From: Melieria omissa
Lineage: Eukaryota; Arthropoda; Insecta; Diptera; Ulidiidae
DNA length: 64,000 bases
NCBI GenBank assembly: GCA_963971225.1
Contig: OZ020270.1
Coordinates: 2,232,001-2,296,000, forward strand
Direction: 5' to 3'
Below the pieces are notes generated by a model. It had not been told where the DNA came from. It saw only the letters and a list, made by a program, of their open reading frames with translations, and ran no database searches. The position numbers and the translations under genes were made by a program. Numbering within the stretch: position 1 is the stretch's first letter; the number at the start of each line of letters is the position of its first letter. This document shows, in pieces, positions 43,513 through 54,030 of this stretch.

Positions 43513-45260
43513 TTAGGGCAGGAAGATTATTTCGAAGGGCGTGTCCAGTGTGCATATGGCACTTGGTACCTCTGTGGCACATGTCAAATGCGCAGAAGGG
43601 GGTACTGGACCGCTTAATACCCTACCGAATACTGTATGCTGAGCAAGTAAGCTGCCACATACATTCCGGTGGATACCTTTGAGCATGATCTGCGGGATGA
43701 GATCACTGCCAATCACTATATCAATCTGCGCTGTCTCGAAGGGATTTGGATCAGCGAGTTCTAGCATGGCGAAATGTTTCATATTAGGGGGGTTTATCTG
43801 AGAAGTTGGGAGCAATTTCGTAAGCTCTTGGAGCACGATTGCTTGCACGGGGAGTTTCGTGCTCGTTTGGGGGACTGCCAATGTCAAGAAGCAAATGTGA
43901 TTGGCATTTTGCACAATCTGACCGCCCATGCCCGAGATTTGGAAGGGGGATTTCTCGATCGGCAATTTGAGGCGTTTCTGGACCTTCGCGGAGATGAAGG
44001 TACGCTGAGAGGCTTGATCGATCAACGCTCGAACTTTGAACAACTTTCCTGCGTGCTCAATAGACACCAGTGCCGTAGGCAGAAGGGATTGGGTGCCATT
44101 ATTGGAGTGTAGGGCTTGTACTTTGGGCGTACTTTGCCTGGAAGATGTGCGGGGTTGCGCATCCGAAAGGGGAGAATGAGTAGCAGAGTTGTTGTGCTTT
44201 CGTTTTGGAGCTGTTGCGACCTGTGATTGGGTCGTGGTCGAATGTGACCGATTAAGCGATTGAGAGAGCTGCGCATTGCCTTTGGGGAAATGAAGCATGG
44301 AATGGTGCTTCATTTGGCAATATATATAATCATTTGGCACGTAAAATTGCTTGTACAATTCTCAACAAGGTGGGATGTCGCAAGACAATTTACGCAGAGA
44401 TTGTGCTTCTTAACGTATTTTAATCGACTCTGGGGGTGAGTCTTTTGAAGCTCTGGCAAGTCCGTATGGGATGATTTGCGTTGCAGAGTTTGCACGCGAA
44501 GTCCCTTTTTACGTGAGTATAATAAATTAGGGATTTGTGTGGCCGATTTGGGAGGACATTGGAAGTCGAAGGTTGAGACGGTTTCGGCTTAGAAGGACGA
44601 ATACTTTGCAGCCGTTCAAGTACCTCATATCTGCCGGTCAGGAACTCATCCATTTGCGACCAGGGTGGTAGATCCTTCCGGGATGTCAATGATTGCTCCC
44701 ATAGAGCGAGTGTCTCTTGGGGCAATTTGGTACAACATATGTAAACCAATAGCGGATCCCAATTGTCAGTGTCTACGGCCTGAGAATTGAGAACAGACAG
44801 ACAATTGTTTGCTCATAGCCCCCGAAAAAGGTTTCGGTATCACAAGGTGGAACTTGTAGGCAAATGTAAGGGGTATTTGCTGGTTCTAGGGGTCGAACCG
44901 GTTCCATATGCGCAGCGGGCTGGGGGGACTGAGTTTGGAGCATCTCAATGATGTCCAACATCTGAGCCATGCACAACTCGTACTGGTCTGTGCAGGCGTC
45001 GATTTTTTGCATTTTTTGAAACCGTCAGGCTGGCTGTTGTCTTCAGCAATGAAGACTGCCTCATGTGCGCACAAAAGCCTCTCCCATTGGGCTTGCAAAT
45101 TTTTTTGCTTAATTTGGACCAGGGATTTGGTCAATTCGTCAATGGGAGCCGATGAAAATTGTGTGCATAATAGCACGAGTCTATCGTACTCGAAAGTAAA
45201 TTTGGCAACACTGGGATCGGTTGCTTGCGTATCTGGAGGAAGGAGTCTCCATTGTGACAT
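43513..45260 (-). pseudogene. BEL 1 gag and aspartic protease remnant
   Basis: The ATG at 45260 (MSQWRLLPPDTQ) starts a gag-like region: a helical segment, then a DUF1759-type stretch (PPCDTETFFGGYEQ; LPQETLALWEQSL). Two CCHC-like knuckles follow (CKLCNANHPIRTC and CVNCLATSHLVENC), then a retropepsin-like domain of the BEL type (VSIEHAGKLFKVRALID, VIGSDLIPQI). The usual D-S/T-G active site reads D-Q-A here, so the protease is probably dead. Reading needs several frame changes (near 44890, 44750, 44450 and 44330), and part of DUF1759 is deleted. Confidence 0.75.
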
Positions 45261-45499
45261 GTTGGCGTTTGGGGGATCGCTCAACAGGCATTTTAATTTG
45301 AAAAGCTCGACAAAGGGTAAAAAATTTAAATTAATATTGTATAAATGTAGGGTATGGGAGAAATAGACGTGTAGTCTAACCGCGTCCGCGCGAACGATGT
45401 TTGAGAATGAGAAGAGTTGGGAATGGGGCAATTCGTTAAAACGAATTTGAATACTTGTCGAGCAAAAGAGGTTACACCCGTGTATGTGCAAACGTGCAG

Positions 45500-47442
45500 G
45501 GAAATATATATGTATAAATATGTATATATGGGAACAAACAAAATTTTTGAATGTGAATGGGTATTAAACAGGAATGTGTATATGGGAATTAAGTACATTT
45601 TTTGTAAATGTGAGTAGGGAATGTATGTAAAAGAATGGGAACTGTATGTACTAGAATGTAAATATAATATAAATGTGTAGTCAATTGTGTGTGAAAATTT
45701 GTCTTTATTTGTGAAAAGTGAATTTATTTGTATGTGAATGTGAATGTGAATGTGTGTGAATATACACGTATATATGTGTATGTGTTTTGTTTTTTTTTTT
45801 TTTTTTGTTTTCTGACGGAGGTGGAAAATCTTCGGAAGATGCCTGAACTCCAGTTCGTCGGCATGCCGGATTCCTACCGACTAAAAACCACCCCCCACTA
45901 TCTCCCCCTGCGGAGATGTGTATGTGTATAAATTTGTGTGTGTATATTTGTGTGTATATGTATATATGTGTATGGGATTATTTGTTTTAGTGTGTTAATG
46001 TAGGTAAAAAGGGTGAAATTAATTTTGTGTACAAAAATTTTTGTGCACAGGTGGGATGTCTTTGTCCCCCTGTATGCACTTGGGATGGCAGCAGATGTGC
46101 AGTGTATGAGTATATATATATGCACGATTGAAAATTTTCTAAGTCGAAGAAAATTTTCAATGTGCAGTGAAAATGTGCAACTTGTCCCACTGTATCCGCT
46201 TTGTGCTTTCTTGTTTATATATATGCACTTGGGCCAAGCAGCTGGATTGCGTGCTGCCAAGTGCGTGCGGATATAGCACAAAAGGAAATGCGGAATTAAG
46301 TGCAGCAGTGGACGCGCAGAATGTACACAGCAGCTGGGTGTCGCTGCTGATCTTATGTACAAGCGCAAAGACAAAGTGGGCAACTGGTGTGTGCGAATTT
46401 AGCACAAGGAAAAGTGCGTGAACAAGTGGAAAGCAGCTAGGCAGTTTTCTGCTGATTTTTTGTGCGAAGCACAAAGAAGAAGAGAGAAATGGAGTATGTG
46501 CGCACAGGGAGAAGCGCGAAAATGGGGATTAGCGGCTGATTGTTATGTGCACGGGAAATATGCAAAATTTAAACTGGGCCGTAGCGGACTACTTTTGCGG
46601 TATTTTCGATCCAGTTGAATATTGTATATATATACAATATTAAACGGCGAATTAATTTGTTGGGTATATTAAAGTGGGAATATGGGTATTTTTTTTTTCA
46701 ATGTAAATTTTTAAAATATAAATGTATATAGTGGTTAGTGCATGTGTTATTGTTTTTAAATAAATGTTTATGGGCTTATCTTGTTGGGCCCAGTGCCCGA
46801 GTATGGGGATCTCCTTTATGTTTGTTGGATGTCCGTCCAACGTTGTGTTGTGGTGCTGATATTGTCTGCCCTTTTTGTTTGTCCGCTGTCGCTTCCCTCT
46901 TCGTCTGCGTAGGGTGTGTTGTTGTTGTTTCCTCGTTTTGTTGTAGCTGCTGCACTGCACTTTATGTTTTTATTTTTTTCTTGAGAAAGGGGGGCCGGGG
47001 ATGGCTTTTGTTTTTTGAATAGGGGGCCGGGGATGGCTTTTTGGTTTTTTGCTTTTAATTTTTATAATTCGTGCACTGTTTTAATTTTTGTAGTTACTTT
47101 TTATTTTGTTTCGTCTTGTCACTGTTGTTAGTAATGTATTTGTTGTGTATTTGTTTGTTGAGTGTGTTTGTTGTTGTTACGTGTTTATATGTAACACTGT
47201 GTGTTGTTGGTTTTGCTGGTGGCACTGCACGCACTCGGTTTGTTTGTCACTTTTCTTTTCTATTGTTCACTGCGCTTTTTTTCTGCCACTTTTGGTTTGT
47301 TGATTGTTGTAACTATGTGTGTGATTTTTTTTGTTTGCATTTTCACTTTTTCGATTGTTTTGTATTTGAATTGTTTTATAGTTATTTTTTGTTTTTAAAT
47401 TCACTTTTTATAGTCGCGGGTTCGCGATGGCTCGAAGGACCA
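45500..47442 (-). other. BEL 1 leader
   Basis: About 1.9 kb between the 5' LTR and gag, with TG-rich and poly-T stretches (45695-45810, 47080-47400). Next to the LTR (47427-47442, minus strand) is TGGTCCTTCGAGCC, a tRNA-Tyr-type primer site. The many open frames here are compositional; I see no gene. A leader this long is unusual and resembles large non-coding LTR derivatives. Confidence 0.5.
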
Positions 47443-47682
47443 TGTTTAACTTCGCTTCGGCGCGGAGCGGGATAAATACAAAGCACGGGTTTCGCTTTGG
47501 GGTCTTTATTCATCGGGGTATGAATAACGAGTAACAATAAGTACAAGAAACACTGAACGAGACAAACGGCCGAAGCCGGGGAGCATAAATAGGGGGAAAC
47601 GTGTGTACAAAAGGATAAGGAAAGGAAGGGATTAGTGGTGGGATCGACAGATCACTGAACGACCACAACACTCATTTAGCCA
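47443..47682 (-). repeat. BEL 1 5' LTR
   Basis: 240 bp, near-identical to 42307-42545, followed on its right by the duplication ACTGT (47683-47687). Confidence 0.9.
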
Positions 47683-47707
47683 ACTGTATTTTTCGCTAAG
47701 TTACACA

Positions 47708-47715
47708 TATAAAAG
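47708..47715 (+). promoter_or_regulatory. TATA box in BEL 2 LTR
   Basis: TATAAAAG lies about 150 bp upstream of the LTR end, with AATAAAG at 47797-47803 behind it. This gives the usual U3-R order. Confidence 0.55.
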
Positions 47716-48141
47716 AATCACACTCGCACAGTTGTGCAGTTGACAGTTGTCACTCGTCGTCACATTTTGTACTCGGTCGAACGGTCGCACCTAGATAATA
47801 AAGAATAAGTTGCTAAAGGGCTTAAGCCAAATCTCCGCGTTTTCTTTATAGTTCTAAGACATTTTCTGGTCCTTCGAGCCGGATCGTCCGGCTATTGGTT
47901 TGAGTGAACATCTCGAGCACCGCGCAACACGTGCCGAGACAGCAAGTGTACTCTAAGTTGCCGCGCCACCACGTACCACGTGGCGTGATTGCTTAGTATT
48001 TCGCAGTCGGAGTTCTCGATCGTTCCACCGTGTAGTAAGCGCCGTTTCGACTGTGTTTCCGGAACACTGAACCTTGTGCATAGCCTCCAGTTTGGAGTTC
48101 TAGACTTTTCGCTCATCTATATCTATATCTATACTATTATA

Positions 48142-48710
48142 CAGGGTAGGCCATTTAAAGTGGAAGGCCATTCTTGTTTTTGAAAAAAAAGAGGAAAAAA
48201 AATGTTTTTTTTTGTTTTCATCTCGATATTCATTTATTTTGGTCCAAGGAGAAATTTTCTAGTTAGTTTTTGAAAATGATATCGCGTAAATGGCCACCAT
48301 TAGCTTTAGCCGCAAAATGTGCCCTTTTTTTGGCATTTTCCATCACTTTTGCCAGTGTATCGGCCGATATGGCTCTTATTTCGCGGCGTATGTTGGCTCT
48401 GAGTTGAGCTAGTGTCCTTGGCTTGTTGGTGTATACCTTAGACTTCAAGTAGCCCCATAAAAAAAAGTCTGGCGGCGTCAAATCGGGTGATCTCGGTGGC
48501 CACTCATAATCGCCGTTTGGTTTTCACAATCGAGAAGTTATTTTGAATGTAAAGCTGAACAATTTCAGCACGTTCTTTTGGAGTGTACTGTTCCATGGTA
48601 TAAATTGTCTTGGAATGACGCTTCCAACGCGCTATGTCATTAGTCGATCTGACAGCTCTGTCAAAAGTTATAGGGTTACCAGATGCTTCCACTTCCAATG
48701 GCCTACCCTG
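48142..48710 (-). mobile_element. Deleted mariner-type transposon 1, 569 bp
   Basis: Inverted ends CAGGGTAGGCCATTTAAAGT (left) and CAGGGTAGGCCATTGGAAGT (right, complement) with TA flanks (48140-48141 and 48711-48712). It carries only the two ends of a transposase gene. Confidence 0.85.
48263..48596 (-). pseudogene. Mariner transposase, middle deleted (element 1)
   Basis: The ATG at 48596 gives MEQYTPKERAEIVQLYIQNN, the N-terminal helix of a mariner-like transposase. After about 30 codons it jumps to the C-terminal catalytic end, PPRSPDLTPPDFFLWGYLKS, and stops at 48263. The whole DNA-binding core and the first two catalytic Asp are deleted, and the frame changes at the junction near 48505. 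Non-functional. Confidence 0.85.
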
Positions 48711-48715
48711 TATAA

Positions 48716-49565
48716 AAACAAGTGTGACGTTTTTTGAGCCACAATCAGGCAAAAACCACTGAACCGATTTGGATGAAATAAGCACTAAACATTTTTTAAT
48801 CTGTGGGAATGGTACATAGGCTATATGAGATTGACCAAGCCCCCTTATTACGCCCACTATGGTAACAAAACTCATCTATGGTATGCTTCTGTAAGGCAAT
48901 ATGAGTATCAGACGATTCAGCGTTACATTGCGGCAACCATAGGCTAAATATAATCGGCCACGCCCTCTTTCCGTGCCCACTAAACTAACAAAACGAAGCT
49001 ACGGTACATGTCGGTAAATCAGTATTAGTTTCAAATGATTCCGTGGTTCGTTGATGTTAACAGAGGATATATAAGATTGACCACGCCCACCTGATATGCC
49101 TTTTCGCAACGCCCACTATAATAACAAATCAGCCATCGTATATTTGTCGTAGCAGTATGGGTATCAGACGATTCAGCGTGTCATTGCGACAAACATAGGC
49201 TATAATATAATTGGCCCCGTGCCCACTAAACTAACAAAACGAAGCTACGGTACATGTCTGTAAATCAGTATTAATATCAAATGATTCCGTGTTTTATCGA
49301 TGCTAACATTGGATATATAATATTGACCGCGCCCACCTGATATGCCTTTTCGCCACGCCCATTATAATAACAAATCAGCCATGGTATATTTGTTATAGCA
49401 ATATGGGTATCAGACGATTCAGCGTGTCATTGCGGCAAACATACGCCCACTTTCCGTGCCTACTTTCCACGCCAACTAAACTAACAAAACGAAGCTTCGG
49501 TACATGTCGGCAAATCAGTATTAATACCAAATGATTTCGAGTTTTGTTGATGTTAACATAGGATA
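48716..49565. repeat. 246-bp tandem repeat, about 3 units
   Basis: The phrase TTGACCACGCCCACCTGATA or variants recurs at 48831, 49077 and 49323, exactly 246 bases apart. Each unit also holds GGTATCAGACGATTCAGCG and CTAACAAAACGAAGCTACGG. The array ends where the gypsy LTR begins (49567). Non-coding. Confidence 0.8.
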
Positions 49566-49566
49566 T

Positions 49567-49992
49567 TGTAACGATAAGACAGTCTGTCGCTGTGCAAAGC
49601 AACCCTGTCGCTTCGCGCCGTGCTATAATTCAATGTGGCAACGACGGCCGCGATAGTAACTTTTAGTCCAATCAGGCAACGACGGTTGCGATCATCATGG
49701 AAACCTTTAGTCCACTCTGGAATGCGCGAGAACGGTCCGCGCGATGGCCCGACAGAGTATAAAAAGCGGCCGGATGCGGCGCAGCGAGTCAGTCTGGTTT
49801 TGACAAGTGAAGTTGCCACACGGAGTAATTAAGCAAATACTTAAGTGTACGAACAGTAAAGTGTAAACTGTGAATAATAAAGTGACTGTTGGTTTATTTT
49901 ATTGTCTGCGTTTAAGAAACTGACTGTGTTTTATTTTCAAATTACACAATCCAGAGATACGTAACAGCCCACTAGACTTAGTATTCGTAACA
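49567..49992 (+). repeat. Gypsy G 5' LTR
   Basis: 426 bp from TGTAACGATAAG to ATTCGTAACA, with a TATA box at 49758-49765 (TATAAAAA) and AATAAAG near 49876. The partner LTR lies beyond the window, so identity cannot be compared. Confidence 0.8.
49758..49765 (+). promoter_or_regulatory. TATA box in gypsy G LTR
   Basis: TATAAAAA followed about 30-35 bases later by GAGTCAGTCTGG, which contains an arthropod initiator-like TCAGT. It is a likely promoter for the genomic transcript. Confidence 0.6.
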
Positions 49993-49994
49993 TT

Positions 49995-50011
49995 TGGTGT
50001 CAGAGGTGGGA
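49995..50011 (+). other. Gypsy G primer-binding site
   Basis: TGGTGTCAGAGGTGGGA follows the LTR by two bases, starting with the TGG expected of a tRNA 3' end complement. I cannot assign the tRNA with confidence. Confidence 0.6.
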
Positions 50012-50129
50012 TTGTGGAAAATTGAAGATAAAAAAAACTAAAGAAATAAAATTATAAAAGCACGGACCTGGTGAAATTCGAGCTGCTGAAGGTGGATCAG
50101 CTGAAGAAGCCAAGCTAGTTGCCTGGAAT

Positions 50130-51500
50130 TTGCCGACTGCTGGCGGAAAGGTGGAGTTGCAGTTGCGCTTGCGAGAAGCATGTGAGGAACGAGGCGTCGA
50201 TTGGACTGTGCACGAGTTTGAACAAGAGGCGTCGGCCAAAATGGAGGAATCGTCTGCAGGTGCGGCGTCGATGCAAAGTACGACTGCGCCACCACAAGCA
50301 ATGGACATGAGCCAGCTAATGGTTGCACTTAAAGGCATGTTCGAGACTTCCAACCGATAAATGTCAGCGAAGCTGGAAATTACGAATCTTGAAATTTCGG
50401 CAAAAGTCGAGACTGAAAATCGAGAAATGGCTGAAAATTCTGCGCGCATAGAGCAGAAGGTGGAGGAAATTTCCAATAGCCTGAATGTGAAAGTTGAGCA
50501 TCTCGAGACGCGAATAGACAATTGGGACAAACGAGTTGACGAAATGGGTGAATCCCTGAATAGACGAGTTGACAACCTGGATGAGTCCTTGAACAAACGG
50601 GTTAACAGTCTGGAAGATGCGATGCACAGAAAGATAGACGAACGGCTTCGAGAGGTACAGCCACGAGAATGTTTGCCACCGGTTCAGGACGGTTTTGCTG
50701 CCAGAACAGAATGGTGCTGCGCCGTTCGATACATTTAAATTGCAATTCGACTTGGCTGCTTTGGAAAATCAGTGGACAGATATCAGGAAAGGTCGGAGGT
50801 TGGCGCTGGCTCTTAGAGGTGCTGCGGCTGAGGTAATCAAATCAGTTCCAGAATGTTTAAGAAGTGATTACAGTGCCATCATGAGAGCATTAGCAGCGAA
50901 GTATAGCAACGAGCACAACCATGCGCTGTACTACTGTGAGCTGAAGAACCGCAAGCAAAGAGCCAACGAGGCGCTGCAGACATATGCAGCAGACATTGAG
51001 CGGCTCGTGCAGTTGTGCTACCGAAAATTTGGTGCTGATGATCTCGAGAGGATGAAGATTGAGTCGTTTATTGAAGGTCTTCATGATCCAGAAACACGTC
51101 GCAGTGCGTTGATGATGGGCAAGCCAACATTTAAGGAAACGGTGACCAGTGCGATGACATATGAAGCGGCATAGGTTGGGAGCACTCGGTATGCACCTGC
51201 AAGGATACGCCAGATCCAGGCGGACAACGACGTTCCGATCCAGGCCATAAGCTCTGAGATACCGGACAGGCCACGGGTGGTCTCCTCTAAAGTTGTTTGC
51301 TGGATATGTGGCAAGCAGGGCCACATATCACGAGACTGCCGCCAACGAAAGAGGCGTTCCCGTTCTCGATCGCAATCGCCTGAAGCGCGGAATACTGACA
51401 ATCGAGGCTCAGCGGGTCAGCCCAAAGGGGCGTGAGCTGATCCCCACAATCTGCCGCCCCACCATCCTTGTCTCACAGCTGAAACGACAGCCCAGCAGCT
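50130..51500 (+). pseudogene. Gypsy G gag
   Basis: The first frame (50130-50360) ends at a TAA. The next (50361-50738) continues in the same frame with a long coiled coil of repeated heptads (RRVDNLDESLNKRVNSLED). A frameshift near 50700 leads to the capsid-like part (50695-51174: DTFKLQFDLAALENQW, YYCELKNRKQRANEALQTYA). The nucleocapsid follows at about 51285-51400 with a CCHC knuckle (CWICGKQGHISRDC) and an RS-rich basic tail. LINE E interrupts it soon after. The product would package element RNA; this copy is dead. Confidence 0.85.
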
Positions 51501-51507
51501 TGACAAT

Positions 51508-53630
51508 TTATTTATTTATTTATTTATTTACATCTACCGGGCTTAGCCCTCACAGATTACAAAAGTAACTTACATCTAATGAAAAATAAAATAATTAATT
51601 AGCTCCTTTTTAAAGAGCATACGGCCAGCATCCATGTCGACATATTTACTGACAGTGTTGCAAAGACATGTAAACTTATGAATCGGTTCATTTTTTCCAT
51701 ACTTGGTTCTATGGACCGCACTATAAAAAATATACTTTTCTCTTAACGCTCTTCCTGGCACAAAAAAAGGCAGAAGCATTAGCAGTTCCGGCGAATCAGT
51801 CTTATAGTCGCAGATATCTTTAATAAATAGAATACCGAGCATTTTTCTTCTGCACTCGAGACTTTGTAGGCTTAAAATTCGGCATCTAAGTTCGTAGGAA
51901 GGCATAGATTCAATTGAGTATAAGCGGCGAAGAGCAAAACGGGTGAAACGTCTTTGAACTCTCTCTAATCTGATTATGTGAGCCTCAAAATTGGGATCCC
52001 ATATAATACATGCGTACTCTAGAATAGACCTAACCAAACTTGCGAAAAGGCTCTTAAGAGTTAGTAGATCTTTAAAGTCCTTCGAATTTCGCATTAAAAA
52101 ACCCAGTTTAGAATTAGCTGAGGAAACTACATATTCCCTATGAAAGTCGAATCTAAGCTTAGAGTCGAGGTACACCCCTAAATCTTTGACAACGTCCTTG
52201 CGAGTAAATGTGTTACTGCTGTTATATGTGTAATCGCAAGTCAAAGGAGCATTATTCCGCGAGAACGTTATTATGCAACACTTGGCGAAATTTAGCCGCA
52301 AACCATTCTTGTCACACCAGGATATTAGGTTATTTATGTCCAGCTGTAGCTCAAACTGGTCACACCAAGTCTTTCCAATGCCAAGTCTTTCTAACTTTGC
52401 AAGTAGCAGTCCGTGGTTCAAACTATCAAATGCCTTTACAAAGTCGGTATATAAAGCATCCACCTGCACTCCATGTTCGACACTGTTAATAACGAAATTC
52501 GTGAAAATAGCTAAATTCGTGCAGGTCGACCTGCCAGGGAAAAACCCATGTTGTTGCGTAACAATATGGTTTCTTAGAGCTTGGAGTAGGTGCATATTAA
52601 CTATTTTATCTAATAGCTTAGGGATAACAGAAAGCTTTGTAATTGGCCTGTAGTTCACAACACAGTTTCTTAGCCCGGACTTGTATATCGGTGAAATGAA
52701 AGCTGTTTTCCATTCATCGAGTACATACCCAGTGCTAAGAGATTCGTTAAAGATTATTGCGAGAGGAATGTACAGCGAACTTCCGCAGTTTTTTAAAAAA
52801 GCGGGTGGTAGCAAGTCATACCCAGCACCTTTGGCCGAGTCTAAAGACTCAATAGCTTCAAAGACTTGCTCTTCGGTGACAGAGATTCGTCCTATATTAA
52901 CGACTTGGTGCAACACGGACAGGTCGGCTGAGATTCGCGCGTCGTTGAAACTATCGAACACGGAACCAAAGAAGCTTGCGAAAAGCTCACAGATACTTTG
53001 CGTCGTAGAGGCAATTGCGCCTTTGAATTCCATTGAATTAGGGATACCATTTGTTTTGCGCTTCGAATTATAAAAGACCCAAAAAGACTTAGCATTGACC
53101 TTGATATCAGCCTCAAGAGAACTGACATACTTCTTATACAAAAATTTACTGAGGCATTCATATTCTCTCCTGCGGAGTGTGAAAACTGATTCGTTGGCAG
53201 CCGTCTGCGATTTTTTGAATTTCTTATGTGCCTTCGAACGCAAGTTCTTTAGTTTGATAAGTTCGCTATTAAACCAAGGTAGGTTAAATGTTAAAAAGTC
53301 CTTCAGCTAATACATTTTTAAATTGTGTGTACATATTGCTAAGTCTAAGGATTCCAATAGTTTATTCCACGTTACTGAATCAAAAAATTGATTTAGAGCA
53401 ACGTAGTTTGCGGCGGAGAAGTTATAAAAGTATTCGGGTTCATGCAGATTATTCCGGAAATCAAAAAAAGAAAAATACATGGCCATTGCCTTATGATGAA
53501 CCGATTCACAAGTTAGAGGCATGTCATACCTATAAATCTTAAAAGCGAGATCATTGTTTACAAAGATGAGATCTAATACTCTGTTGAGATCATTGGCAAC
53601 ATCATTTATTTGAAATAAGCCAAGAGAAGG
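51508..53630 (-). mobile_element. LINE E (CR1/Jockey type) inside gypsy G
   Basis: A 5'-truncated LINE on the minus strand with a TTTA-repeat tail (51507-51530) and an endonuclease/RT frame. It lies between the gag nucleocapsid and the protease of gypsy G. I could not fix a target duplication. An internal deletion removes the RT catalytic core. Confidence 0.85.
51576..53620 (-). pseudogene. LINE E endonuclease end and RT, catalytic core deleted
   Basis: The part at 53307-53620 is the endonuclease C-terminus and linker (NDLNRVLDLIFVNNDL). After a frame break the 51576-53243 frame of 555 codons gives the linker, YRPITKLSVIPKLLDKI, GFFPGRSTCTNL, DFVKAFDSLNHGLLL, then LERLGIGKTW joined directly to FELQLDINNLISWC. 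The GxPQG and [YF]ADD motifs expected between those are missing, so about 80-100 residues including the active site are deleted in frame near 52350-52390. The thumb and C-terminal region (SILEYACIIWDPN) follow. The codons are otherwise well kept. Confidence 0.85.
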
Positions 53631-54030
53631 AAGGATAGATGGAAAGTTGTTCGTGTTGACACTGGATACTGGAGCGTCATATTCGAGCGCGCCGGTGAGA
53701 GGGAAAGTTACAAAAACGATTGCTATCGGCACCAGCAGCCTGGAACATGAGTTCATCGTCGCGGATATAATGGACGACGTGATTATCGGCGTGGATTTCA
53801 TGATTAGGCACGGTTTTACGCTGGACCTGAAGGAAAATGTGCTGCGATATGCCAACGTTGAACTCCCGCTGCACACCGGCTATGAGCGAAGCGTGGCGGT
53901 AAGGAAGGTTGTATCGTGTCAACACAGGAGGATACCAGCGAATTCTGAGGCGATTGTGTCGGCAAATGTGGACGAGGACGATGGGACGAGTCGGCATCAT
54001 CATCGGACGTACATTAGTGGAACCTAAAAA
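53630..54030 (+). pseudogene. Gypsy G aspartic protease
   Basis: Reads LFVLTLDTGASYSSAPVRG, the retropepsin active site (LDTGAS), then DVIIGVDFMIRHG, the flap and C-terminal block. The N-terminal part is cut by LINE E at about 53630. It leads towards the RT frame after a frame change near 53950-54030. Confidence 0.85.

Larger units (their letters stand above)
42307..47682 (-). mobile_element. BEL/Pao element 1, non-autonomous, 5376 bp
   Basis: A complete LTR element on the minus strand: LTRs at 42307-42545 and 47443-47682, and 5-bp duplication ACTGT at 42302-42306 and 47683-47687. Internally it has a primer site, a long leader (45500-47442) and gag/protease remnants (43513-45260), then about 970 bases without RT or integrase. 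It sits inside the LTR of BEL 2. With LTRs nearly identical it is young, but it would need enzymes from another copy. Confidence 0.9.
42239..48115 (+). mobile_element. BEL/Pao element 2: LTR and leader, host of BEL 1
   Basis: An LTR on the plus strand starts TGTTGTGGAACC at 42239, is interrupted at 42306 by BEL 1, resumes at 47688 and ends ACA at 47861. It has TATAAAAG at 47708-47715 and AATAAAG at 47797-47803. Just downstream is TGGTCCTTCGAGCCGGAT (47867-47884), complementary to the 3' end of insect tRNA-Tyr, a primer site usual in BEL elements. Only about 230 bases of leader remain before other sequence begins near 48116; no gag is left. Confidence 0.75.

Noticed and set aside
45728..47475. 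Many open frames of 60-130 codons in the BEL 1 leader
   Set aside because: They consist of T/G-rich low-complexity sequence (Phe, Val, Cys runs) with no family motif and occur on both strands.
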